Origin: an uncultured Dysgonomonas sp.
Lineage (GTDB): Bacteria > Bacteroidota > Bacteroidia > Bacteroidales > Dysgonomonadaceae
DNA: 64,000 bases
Assembly (NCBI RefSeq): GCF_900079725.1
Contig: NZ_LT599032.1
Location: 4,894,054 to 4,958,053, forward strand
Direction: 5' to 3'
The translations under genes and the position numbers were made by a program. The notes beneath the pieces are model-generated. The model was not told the origin of the DNA, did no database searches, and saw only the letters and a program-made list of their open reading frames with translations. Numbering within the stretch: position 1 is the first letter of the stretch; every line of letters starts with the position of its first letter. Shown piece by piece: positions 18,429 to 26,953 of this stretch.

Positions 18429-19520
18429 ATGGATCAAAAAAGTAAAAGCTTAACTATTGCTTTCATGGCTTTGAGTATTCTGTCCTTGTTTTCGGCTTGC
18501 AGGCAGCGCTATAAAGATGAAGGGAACGGGCTGCTGATAATAAAAGAACAGGGAAGTTTTGCCATAGGAGGCTCAGTTTTAACCAATCCGGGGACATTCA
18601 ATCCTTATACCAGAACCAGTGAAGGCCAGACTTATCACGGTGACCATGCATATGTTTTTTATCAAATACCCGATAAGGCCCGTAAACTACCCTTAGTGTT
18701 CTGGCATGGTATCGGACAATTCTCAAAGACATGGGAAACTACACCAGATGGGAGGGAAGGCTTTCAGAATATTTTTCTCAGACGAAATTTTAGTGTATAC
18801 CTTATCAATCAGCCAAGAAGGGGTAATGCAGGACGTAGTACGGTAGAAGCAACTATAAAACCCACACCTGATGAACAGGAATGGTTTGGTACATTCCGAT
18901 TAGGTATCTGGCCCGATTATTTTGAAGGTGTGCAGTTTGATAAGAGTGAAGAAACGCTTAACCAGTATTTCCGGCAAATCACACCTAATATCGGAGGGTT
19001 CGATACAGATGTAATTACTTCTGCAACTACCGAACTTTTCAATAAAATAGGCGATGGAATACTTGTTACTCATTCTCATGCGGGTGGTTTTGGCTGGCTG
19101 ACAGCTATTAATAACAATAAAGTAAAAGCTATAGCATCATATGAGCCGGGCAGCGGCTTTGTATTTCCTGAAGAAGAAATGCCGGAACCCATTCCAAGTT
19201 CAGCGGGAGCGTTAGTCGCCAATAGTGTATCTATGCAGGACTTTCTGAAACTGACTAAAATTCCTGTTGTCATTTACTATGGTGATTTCATTCCCGAAGA
19301 GCCATCCGACAATCCCGGAGCCGACGGTTGGCGTGCCCGTCTCGAAATGGCAAGAAAATGGCGGGATGTTGTAAATAAATACGGAGGTGATGTTACAGTC
19401 ATACTTCTCCCCGAAATAGGGATTTATGGTAATACTCATTTCCCATTCTCTGACCTGAATAATATAGAGATAGCCGATTTGCTTTCCGGCTGGCTCAAAG
19501 AAAAAGGACTCGATAAATAA
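18429..19520 (+). CDS. Alpha/beta hydrolase lipoprotein
   Basis: This 363-residue lipoprotein has a signal ending in LFSAC (Cys24). The body is an alpha/beta hydrolase: LPLVFWHGIGQFSKTWET resembles the oxyanion loop region, VTHSHAGGFGW carries the probable nucleophile Ser216 (H-S-H in place of the usual G-x-S), and ILLPEIGIYGNTHFPF near the end offers the catalytic His. Related proteins are secreted esterase-like enzymes without a settled substrate. It is the first gene of a tight operon of six, with gaps of 8-26 bp, and starts 37 bp after the end of the AraC-type promoter box. Substrate unknown. Confidence 0.78.
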   Translation: MDQKSKSLTIAFMALSILSLFSACRQRYKDEGNGLLIIKEQGSFAIGGSVLTNPGTFNPYTRTSEGQTYHGDHAYVFYQIPDKARKLPLVFWHGIGQFSKTWETTPDGREGFQNIFLRRNFSVYLINQPRRGNAGRSTVEATIKPTPDEQEWFGTFRLGIWPDYFEGVQFDKSEETLNQYFRQITPNIGGFDTDVITSATTELFNKIGDGILVTHSHAGGFGWLTAINNNKVKAIASYEPGSGFVFPEEEMPEPIPSSAGALVANSVSMQDFLKLTKIPVVIYYGDFIPEEPSDNPGADGWRARLEMARKWRDVVNKYGGDVTVILLPEIGIYGNTHFPFSDLNNIEIADLLSGWLKEKGLDK

Positions 19521-19531
19521 AAAATATAATT

Positions 19532-20113
19532 ATGAGATATTTCGTTTTAGCTCTGTTAATAATGTTAGTAATATGTCCTGTATCGGCATGTTCAAGTAAT
19601 AATGATAATATAGAGGAGACACCTGAAATAAGAGATCGTAAGATTCTTATTGCTTATTTCAGTTGGGGAGGTACTACACAGCAGGTAGCTGAGAATATAG
19701 CCAAACATACCGGAGGCACACTGTTCAGAATAGAAACTGTAGAACCTTATCCATCCGAATATGTACCATGTACCGAAGTGGCAAAAGTGGAACGTGACGA
19801 AGGAATTCGTCCTGATTTGAAAACCATAGTAGAAAACCTGGATCAATACGATACTATTTTTATTGGCTGTCCTGTTTGGTGGCATACCGCGCCTATGGCT
19901 ATCTGGTCATTTCTAGAAAGTGAGAATTATGATTTCAAAGGGAAAACGATCATCCCATTCTGTACATATGCTGCTACCTACAGGGATGAGACTTTGGCTA
20001 AAATAGTAGAACTTACTCCTGATTCTGAGCATCTGAAAGGTTTTGGAACAACCAATAAAAATGCCGATGTGACAGATTGGTTAAAAGAGATAGGTATCAT
20101 TTCAAATCAATAA
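19532..20113 (+). CDS. Flavodoxin-fold lipoprotein
   Basis: This 193-residue protein has a lipoprotein-type signal ending in PVSAC at residue 20 followed by a Ser/Asn-rich linker. The flavodoxin fold is clear: KILIAYFSWGGTTQQVAENI is the FMN-phosphate loop, DTIFIGCPVWWHTAPMA the second flavin-contact segment, and GKTIIPFCTYAATYRD the third. Flavodoxin-like oxidoreductases of this type use FMN to move electrons. A lipoprotein signal on an FMN protein means the cofactor would have to be loaded outside the cytoplasm. It lies 11 bp after the hydrolase gene and 10 bp before the SnoaL-like gene. Confidence 0.85.
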   Translation: MRYFVLALLIMLVICPVSACSSNNDNIEETPEIRDRKILIAYFSWGGTTQQVAENIAKHTGGTLFRIETVEPYPSEYVPCTEVAKVERDEGIRPDLKTIVENLDQYDTIFIGCPVWWHTAPMAIWSFLESENYDFKGKTIIPFCTYAATYRDETLAKIVELTPDSEHLKGFGTTNKNADVTDWLKEIGIISNQ

Positions 20114-20123
20114 CAATATACAT

Positions 20124-20603
20124 ATGGAAAGGAAAATAATAAAAAACAACAATGTGAAATTTTTAATTCTTGCATTAGGTATGATACTTGGAATTCAGGG
20201 AGTTTTTGCACAACAACAAATAACCAGTGAAGAGAAAACGAAGCAAGAACTTATAAACCTGTCTAAGACTAAATGGCAATGGATGGCGAAGATAAATGTG
20301 GACTCATTGAACGATCTATTTCATCAGGAAGCAGTCTTTGTTCACATGGGTGGAGTAATGAGCAAAGAGCAGGAACTGAACACTATCAAAAGCGGCGGAA
20401 TTCATTATAAGCATGCAGAGATACAGGAAACATCGGTACGTTTTGTTGGTAATACGGCTGTAATTTTAGATAAGATACGTTTGACTGCTGTTGTTGGAGG
20501 TAATGAAGTGGTAAATCCTTTTATCGTTACGGAAGTATATGTGCTTGTGGATGGTAAGTGGAAGCTGGGCTCACTCTCTTTCACCAGATTATTAAACGGA
20601 TAA
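20124..20603 (+). CDS. Exported SnoaL-like / NTF2-fold protein
   Basis: This 159-residue protein carries a signal peptide with a VFA-QQ cleavage site near residue 31. The mature part, LINLSKTKWQWMAKINVDSL, LFHQEAVFVHMGGVMSKEQE and a closing YVLVDGKWKLGSLSFTRLL, fits the DUF4440/SnoaL-like cone fold. Such proteins act as small isomerases, hydrolases or ligand binders, and the pocket here cannot be read for substrate. It sits in the middle of the six-gene operon whose other members are mostly exported too, so a role in the same periplasmic process is likely. Confidence 0.75.
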   Translation: MERKIIKNNNVKFLILALGMILGIQGVFAQQQITSEEKTKQELINLSKTKWQWMAKINVDSLNDLFHQEAVFVHMGGVMSKEQELNTIKSGGIHYKHAEIQETSVRFVGNTAVILDKIRLTAVVGGNEVVNPFIVTEVYVLVDGKWKLGSLSFTRLLNG

Positions 20604-20629
20604 AGGTAGAAAAATAAAAGAATTCAGAT

Positions 20630-22300
20630 ATGAAGAATATAAAATTATATATAATAATTACCATATTACTGGGGATATTCGGTAATATAAATGCACAGAA
20701 TGATATGTTAAGCAAAAAGCAAGAAAAAATAGTGACTATCTCTGCTTTTACAGCCAGAGGAGAACTGGAAAAGTTGAAACCTGAATTGGTTGCCGGTCTT
20801 GAAGCCGGACTTACTGTAAACGAAATAAAAGAAATGTTGGTACACCTGTATGCTTATAGCGGATTTCCCAGAAGCCTGAGAGGATTACAAACCTTCATGG
20901 CCACACTGGACGAACGTAAAGCCGCAGGAATAAATGACAATTGGGGACGTGAGGCATCGCCTATTACTGATGCCCGCGACAAGTATGAAAGAGGTAAAGA
21001 AGTCCTCGCTGAACTATCTGGTGTTACACCATCAGAAGGACGTACCACCGCAGGTTACGCCGGTTTCAGCCCCGAAATAGAAACCTTTCTTAAAGAGCAT
21101 CTCTTTGCCGATATATTTGAGCGTGATGTATTGACCTATGCGCAACGCGAAATGGTGACTGTGTCGATATTAATGGGGATTGGTGGCGTGGAGCCGATGT
21201 TAAACTCACATATTAATCTTTCTCTGAACGTAGGAATAACACCGGTCCAGCTTAGGCAGATGATAGGCATTATTGAGGTAAATGTGAGCAAAGAGAATGC
21301 CGGGGCCGCCAAATTTGTATTGAGTGATGTATTACAAAAAAGGGGACTAAACGCTGAGAATAAAACTCCGGAAATGGCAAACGGGGTGAAAATAGAGAAA
21401 GTATCTTTCCATAACAGGTTTTACAACAATGTAGCAGGCAACCTGTACTTTCCGCCAAACTATGATGCAGACAAGAAGTATGCTGCTATCGTGGTCGGCC
21501 ATCCTTTTGGTGGGGTAAAAGAACAAACATCCGGCTTACACGCACAAAAAATGGCTGAGCTTGGATATATTACACTTGCTTTTGATGCTACTCATTATGG
21601 TGAAAGTGGCGGTTATCCGCGCTATATAGAGTCACCCGAAGCACGGGTAGAAGATTTCAGTGCAGCAGTGGATTTTCTCAGTAATCATAAGAATGTAAAT
21701 GCAGATGCTATCGGTGTTATTGGTATTTGTGGTGGTGGCGGCTATTCGGTGAGTGCAGCACAGATAGATCATCGGATAAAAGCGATAGCAACCATCAGTA
21801 TGTACGACATGGGACGTGCCCGCCGCCAGGGATTAGGCGATGCTATTACTTATGAGCAGCGTATGAAAACATTGGATGAAATCGGCGAACAACGTACAAA
21901 AGAGTTTGCAGGTGCAGCAAGAAAAGATATTGCAGCTATTCCTACTCAACTCGGTCCGAATGATACAGAGAATACCCGCGAGTTTTTTGACTATTATCGT
22001 ACATCAAGAGGTGGACACCCTAATTCAACTACAAGTTATTCATATACCAGTCTCGCACCAATGATGAACTTCTTCCCTTTTGCACAGATTGAAACGATCT
22101 CCCCACGACCACTATTGTTCATCGTAGGCGAACATGCCATATCAGCTTATTTCAGCGAAGACGCTTATAGCAAAGCTGCTGAACCTAAAGAGCTGTTTGT
22201 GGTACCGGGAGCTTCACATGTGGATTTGTACGATAGGGAGGAATATCAGGCTATATCATTACCTAAACTAAATTCTTTCTTTAAACAATACCTTAAATAA
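20630..22300 (+). CDS. Exported fusion of carboxymuconolactone-decarboxylase-like and alpha/beta hydrolase domains
   Basis: This 556-residue protein has a signal peptide (GIFGNINAQ, about residue 23). Residues ~25-250 resemble two carboxymuconolactone decarboxylase/AhpD-type repeats (VNEIKEMLVHLYAYSGFPRS, LTYAQREMVTVSILMGIGG). Residues ~255-556 are an alpha/beta hydrolase related to dienelactone hydrolases and the YcjY type. The nucleophile position is Cys367 in GVIGICGGGGYS, with acid and base candidates in GEHAISAYFSED and PGASHVDLYD. The CMD part lacks an obvious CxxC, so it is probably not a peroxidase. The hydrolase half is a paralogue of the enzyme at 24863-25960, which is under a second AraC system. 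Substrate unknown. Confidence 0.83.
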   Translation: MKNIKLYIIITILLGIFGNINAQNDMLSKKQEKIVTISAFTARGELEKLKPELVAGLEAGLTVNEIKEMLVHLYAYSGFPRSLRGLQTFMATLDERKAAGINDNWGREASPITDARDKYERGKEVLAELSGVTPSEGRTTAGYAGFSPEIETFLKEHLFADIFERDVLTYAQREMVTVSILMGIGGVEPMLNSHINLSLNVGITPVQLRQMIGIIEVNVSKENAGAAKFVLSDVLQKRGLNAENKTPEMANGVKIEKVSFHNRFYNNVAGNLYFPPNYDADKKYAAIVVGHPFGGVKEQTSGLHAQKMAELGYITLAFDATHYGESGGYPRYIESPEARVEDFSAAVDFLSNHKNVNADAIGVIGICGGGGYSVSAAQIDHRIKAIATISMYDMGRARRQGLGDAITYEQRMKTLDEIGEQRTKEFAGAARKDIAAIPTQLGPNDTENTREFFDYYRTSRGGHPNSTTSYSYTSLAPMMNFFPFAQIETISPRPLLFIVGEHAISAYFSEDAYSKAAEPKELFVVPGASHVDLYDREEYQAISLPKLNSFFKQYLK

Positions 22301-22316
22301 TAAAAACAAAAAGAGT

Positions 22317-23683
<1,367 letters not shown>

Positions 23684-23706
23684 AGGTAAATATACTTTCA
23701 AATAAT

Positions 23707-23746
23707 AAAAATGGGTAAGTTTATACTACTAACTTACCCATTTTTT
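23707..23746 (+). terminator. Rho-independent terminator, usable in both directions
   Basis: A 15-bp perfect stem, AAAAATGGGTAAGTT and AACTTACCCATTTTT, has a 9-nt loop and a T-run on the plus strand and A-run matching a T-run on the minus strand. It lies between the convergent aldo-keto reductase and cyclophilin-like genes. Confidence 0.88.
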
Positions 23747-23800
23747 ATGCTAAAAGAATTATGCTCTATATCTAGCCTGTCTTATATGTATATTTTGGCT

Positions 23801-24289
23801 TTATCGTTGGATCTCAAATGTAATAGTTACGTCGCTTGCTCCAAGTGCACTTTGTAGCCCCGACGGATTATCAATACTTCCTATTCGGGTGTAACTGTAT
23901 GATGTTGAGAAGTTTTTGTAAAATAATACCAATGTGCTTGAACCATATAGCATTAAATCTCCGTTTCGGATAGTTCCTGGATTGGAGGAATTGGTAGGTA
24001 ATGGGTTTGGCAAATTGTAATATTTTTCATTGTTATTCAACTCAGACATATTTATAGTAATTGGAAGTAACTTTTTGAAGGTGCTGGTCGTCTCATTATC
24101 TTCTAAGACAGCTATAAATTCAACAGAATCAATCAAAAGCTTTATACTTCTATTATTTTCATCTCCGTTTTGTCTCGTATTTTCATAGTTGATCTCCGGT
24201 GTATACAGATTGCCCGTATCATTGGAGTTACATGCTGAAAGATTTGTTATCATCATAATAGATACTAATGCGGTAGCTATCTTTTTCAT
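23801..24289 (-). CDS. Cyclophilin-like-fold lipoprotein
   Basis: This 162-residue lipoprotein has a signal ending in LSAC at residue 20. The C-terminal ~110 residues (IKLLIDSVEFIAVLEDN, RNGDLMLYGSSTLVLFYKNF, SYTRIGSIDNPSGLQSALGA) match a bacterial cyclophilin-like fold family, which is related in shape to prolyl isomerases but of uncertain activity. It overlaps the acetyltransferase gene by 4 bp (ATGA), so it is translationally coupled and is the last gene of the minus-strand operon that starts at 25960. Confidence 0.75.
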   Translation of the reverse strand: MKKIATALVSIMMITNLSACNSNDTGNLYTPEINYENTRQNGDENNRSIKLLIDSVEFIAVLEDNETTSTFKKLLPITINMSELNNNEKYYNLPNPLPTNSSNPGTIRNGDLMLYGSSTLVLFYKNFSTSYSYTRIGSIDNPSGLQSALGASDVTITFEIQR

Positions 24290-24855
24290 AAGGAGTTTGT
24301 TTTTATTTTTCTTATCTCTCTTGCCGGATTACCACCTACTATCATATTATCAGGTACATCTTTAGTTACGACAGCTCCAGCGGCAACGATCGCATTTTCT
24401 CCGATCGTAACCCCCGGTAATATAATTGCTGCTGCGCCTATCCAGGCATTAAGCTTTATAAGGATAGGTTTTGTATAGACATTGTGCCTTAATTCGGGCT
24501 CTTCAGCATGATTTTCAGTAATTATGTTTACATTTGGCCCGATAAAAACACCGTCTTCCAAAGTGATGCCTCCTCTGTCCATAAACATACATCCACTATT
24601 GACAAATACTTTTTTACCCAAGCGGATAAATTGACCGAAATCGGTATAAAATGGTGGTACAATCCATGTTGTTTCGTCCAATTGCTGTCCGGTTAGTTCA
24701 CTGATAATATCACGGGTTTGTTCTTTAGTATGGTAGGACGCATTTAGTAAGCCTGTGATACGCATTCCTCTAAGAAGAGCCTCATATAATCTAGGATATT
24801 CGGGGTCATTTTCAAGGATTAAATCCCCTCGTTTCATTCTTTCAAATATATCCAT
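24286..24855 (-). CDS. Maltose/galactoside O-acetyltransferase-like enzyme
   Basis: This 189-residue enzyme belongs to the left-handed beta-helix (hexapeptide) acetyltransferases of the Maa/LacA group. The N-terminal helical Mac domain (DIFERMKRGDLILENDPEYP) is followed by hexapeptide turns: FIGPNVNIITENHAEEPELR with the catalytic-type His, AWIGAAAIILPGVTIGENAI and VAAGAVVTKDVPDNMIVGGN. It transfers acetyl groups from acetyl-CoA to sugar hydroxyls in the cytoplasm. It lies 7 bp after the hydrolase gene and overlaps the next gene. In this operon it may acetylate a small toxic sugar or aldehyde adduct; that is speculation. Confidence 0.9.
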   Translation of the reverse strand: MDIFERMKRGDLILENDPEYPRLYEALLRGMRITGLLNASYHTKEQTRDIISELTGQQLDETTWIVPPFYTDFGQFIRLGKKVFVNSGCMFMDRGGITLEDGVFIGPNVNIITENHAEEPELRHNVYTKPILIKLNAWIGAAAIILPGVTIGENAIVAAGAVVTKDVPDNMIVGGNPAREIRKIKTNSL

Positions 24856-24862
24856 CTTATAA

Positions 24863-25960
24863 TTATTTTAAGTTTTCTGAGAAAAAAGAATCTAGTTTGT
24901 CGAACGGAATAATCTCGGGACGGTCGTACAGATCCACATGGTTTGCTCCGGGAATAATCATCAACTCTTTGTTATCTCCTTTCAATTTTTTGAAAGTATC
25001 TTCACTGAAATAGCGGGAATGGGCGTTCTCTCCGTGAATTAAGAGTACAGCACTTCGAATTTCGTCGCTATACGATAGCAAAGGCATATTGATGAAAGAA
25101 AGAGACGACGTTATATTCCAACCACCGTTCGAGTTGAGTGAACGTTTGTGGTAACCTCGATTCGTTTTGTAGTAAGAATAGTAATCTTTCACAAACTGAG
25201 GAGCATCGTCCGGCAGCGGGTCTATGACACCTCCGGCAAGAGTGTTTGTGCCATTTTGGATATCAATTGTTCGCTGAGCATTGAGCTGTTGACGCAATTT
25301 ATACCGTTTGTCGGCATCCATCGAATCGAAATAACCGTTGGCATTTACGCGGCTCATATCATACATTGTCGAGGCTACAGTCGCCTTGATGCGGGTGTCT
25401 ATAGCTGCAGCGTTGACAGCCATACCACCCCATCCGCAAATACCAAGAATCCCGATACGTTCAGGATCTACATTGTTGAGAGTGGAGAGAAAATCGACTG
25501 CTGCACAAAAATCTTCCGTATTGATGTCAGGCGAAGCTACATAACGAGGTTCGCCACCGCTCTCGCCGGTGTACGAAGGGTCGAAGGCAATGGTAAGGAA
25601 TCCGCGTTCGGCCAAAGCCTGGGCATAGAGACCGGACGCTTGTTCTTTTACTGCCCCAAACGGGCCACTTACAGCGATGGCTGCCAAATTTCCGGTAGCA
25701 TCTTTTGGTATATACATATCGGCAGCGAGCATGATACCGTATCGGTTGCGGAATGTTACTTTACTGTGATTCACTTTGTCACTTTTGGGAAATACTTTAT
25801 CCCACTCTTGAGTTAAGTTCAGATCTTCATCCATAGTTATACAGGTATTAATATTTTTTGTTTCATATATTTTTCCGTCGGAGTTTGCCGCAAATAAATT
25901 TCCCGTGATGCAAAAACATATAATTAGTGCCATCATTGAATTTTTAATCCTCTTTTTCAT
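24863..25960 (-). CDS. Exported alpha/beta hydrolase, dienelactone-hydrolase-like
   Basis: This 365-residue enzyme has a signal peptide (MALIICFCITGNLFAANS). The alpha/beta hydrolase core shows IAVSGPFGAVKEQASGLYAQ, FDPSYTGESGGEPRYV, the nucleophile segment GILGICGWGGMAVN with Cys175, and GENAHSRYFSED and PGANHVDLYDRPE for the acid and His. These blocks line up with the C-terminal half of the fusion protein at 20630-22300. It is the first gene of a three-gene operon driven by a promoter with two TGAGCn5AGCAAA boxes. It probably cleaves a small ester or lactone in the periplasm; substrate unknown. Confidence 0.86.
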   Translation of the reverse strand: MKKRIKNSMMALIICFCITGNLFAANSDGKIYETKNINTCITMDEDLNLTQEWDKVFPKSDKVNHSKVTFRNRYGIMLAADMYIPKDATGNLAAIAVSGPFGAVKEQASGLYAQALAERGFLTIAFDPSYTGESGGEPRYVASPDINTEDFCAAVDFLSTLNNVDPERIGILGICGWGGMAVNAAAIDTRIKATVASTMYDMSRVNANGYFDSMDADKRYKLRQQLNAQRTIDIQNGTNTLAGGVIDPLPDDAPQFVKDYYSYYKTNRGYHKRSLNSNGGWNITSSLSFINMPLLSYSDEIRSAVLLIHGENAHSRYFSEDTFKKLKGDNKELMIIPGANHVDLYDRPEIIPFDKLDSFFSENLK

Positions 25961-26013
25961 ATCATTATTTTTTATTATTTATAGTAGTCGGATGTCGTCA
26001 TTTATGTATAATG

Positions 26014-26080
26014 CAAAATTATGATAGTTATTCCAAGGTATTTTCGCTCAACGGCTCAATGATTTTTGCTGTAAGGCTCA
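26014..26080 (-). promoter_or_regulatory. AraC-type promoter of the hydrolase/acetyltransferase operon
   Basis: Read on the minus strand, TGAGCCTTACAGCAAA (26080-26061 region) is followed exactly 22 bp later by TGAGCCGTTGAGCGAA (26058-26039 region). A TAATTTTG box (TAnnTTTG) at 26021-26014 starts exactly 37 bp after the second copy. There is no TTTG -33 box, as expected for an activator-dependent promoter. The start point should be near 26007, giving a ~47-nt leader. The same layout recurs at 28611-28677 and 29588-29654. Confidence 0.8.
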
Positions 26081-26276
26081 TCCTGTTTTTTATATCTGTT
26101 TATTGCCTGTCTTCAAATTTATATAGAATGAAACAGTCTCTTGTATGATAGGATTGCGTACAGTAACGATAAATATAGTCCTAATCATACTTATTATAGC
26201 TTTGGGATTATAGTTGCTTTACAAACTCTTTGATTCAGGAGGGAAAGATAACCACAACAGAAATACGAGCCGCTGT

Positions 26277-26331
26277 AATCGTTACGGTTTTTGTCATTCT
26301 TGATATCCGTAACGATTCCATAACGAATGAC
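26277..26331. other. Interleaved inverted repeats (pseudoknot-like) in a non-coding region
   Basis: In the ~340-bp stretch between the AraC-type promoter and the tRNA terminator, AATCGTTACGG (26277-26287) pairs with CCGTAACGATT (26307-26317), an 11-bp perfect match. GTCATTC (26293-26299) pairs with GAATGAC (26325-26331). The order A-B-A'-B' would form an H-type pseudoknot in RNA or serve as paired operator arms in DNA. The second pairing is short and may be chance. Nothing else is visible in this stretch. Confidence 0.35.
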
Positions 26332-26379
26332 CGTTCAATATCGGCATTCTGATGACTGATTATGTCTAAAGGAGAGAAT

Positions 26380-26415
26380 AAAAAAACTCTCTAAGAATTT
26401 ATCTTAGAGAGTTTT
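26380..26415 (-). terminator. Rho-independent terminator after the tRNA gene
   Basis: A 14-bp perfect stem, AAAACTCTCTAAGA / TCTTAGAGAGTTTT with a 5-nt loop, is followed on the minus strand by a run of T. It lies about 45 bp downstream of the minus-strand tRNA-Arg gene and fits as its terminator. Confidence 0.88.
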
Positions 26416-26460
26416 GTCTTGTTTTATCAGAAATAAGTCGCTTATTTGCTGATCTTTAAG

Positions 26461-26534
26461 TGATCCCGAAGCGATTCGAACGCTTGACCCACAGCTTAGA
26501 AGGCTGTTGCTCTATCCAGCTGAGCTACGGGACC
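26461..26534 (-). tRNA. tRNA-Arg (anticodon TCT)
   Basis: On the minus strand all four stems are complete: acceptor GGTCCCG/CGGGATC, D-stem GCTC/GAGC, anticodon stem ACAGC/GCTGT with loop CTTCTAA (anticodon TCT, reads AGA), and T-stem AAGCG/CGCTT with loop TTCGAAT. The discriminator is A and the CCA end is not encoded. Length is 74 nt. I see no duplicated 3' end nearby that would mark an integrated element. Confidence 0.97.
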
Positions 26535-26842
26535 ATCCTTTTTGCTTTTAGCGAGTGCAAAGATAGTATATTTTGGTTAAAACAAAAGACTTTTATCGAA
26601 AAGTTTTCACAATAGAATATGATTGGTTGATACAAAAGATTGTAAATATATTGCCTGTATCGATAACATTTACTACTTTTACTCCGAACAATAAAACCAC
26701 TTCGATGAGAATGTAAAAAACTTTTACCATACACAGGTTTATTTCTCAATTGTTTAATTGACTATGCAGTATATTTTTAATATCTGTCTCTCAGTCATTT
26801 TTTATACCAACATGTAATTCTTAAATCAGCAAAGCAAATTTA
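26535..26842. other. Non-coding region between tRNA and ABC-F leader
   Basis: This AT-rich stretch should contain the tRNA promoter on the minus strand and the ABC-F promoter on the plus strand. I see no reading frame of interest, repeat or clear promoter match; TATATTTTT near 26770 is the closest to a -7 element. Confidence 0.3.
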
Positions 26843-26935
26843 ATGCATCTATCCGGTCTGTAAGACGGATAATCATTTCTGGCACTCTGTTCGGGCGGCA
26901 ATTATGCCGTATCCGGGGTTCCGAGTTTTTAATAT
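26843..26935 (+). promoter_or_regulatory. Probable ribosome-mediated attenuator before the ABC-F gene (with 6-codon leader peptide)
   Basis: A mini-frame ATG...TAA at 26843-26863 encodes MHLSGL. Its end overlaps a hairpin, ATCCGgTCT / AGACGGAT at 26851-26870. Next comes a multi-step stem at about 26885-26925 (CGGCA/TGCCG core at 26896-26909, CGG/CCG and CTC/GAG outer pairs) followed by TTTTT, which looks like an intrinsic terminator 20 bp before ATG 26954. CGGATA at 26866 can also pair with TATCCG in the terminator stem, giving an alternative fold. This is the layout of drug-induced attenuators before ABC-F resistance genes; function here is inferred. Confidence 0.5.
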
Positions 26936-26953
26936 TTTAAAATTATATCTATC

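Noticed and set aside
26461-26534. tRNA gene as attachment site of an integrated element
   Set aside because: No duplicated tRNA 3' end, integrase or phage gene is visible on either side within the window.
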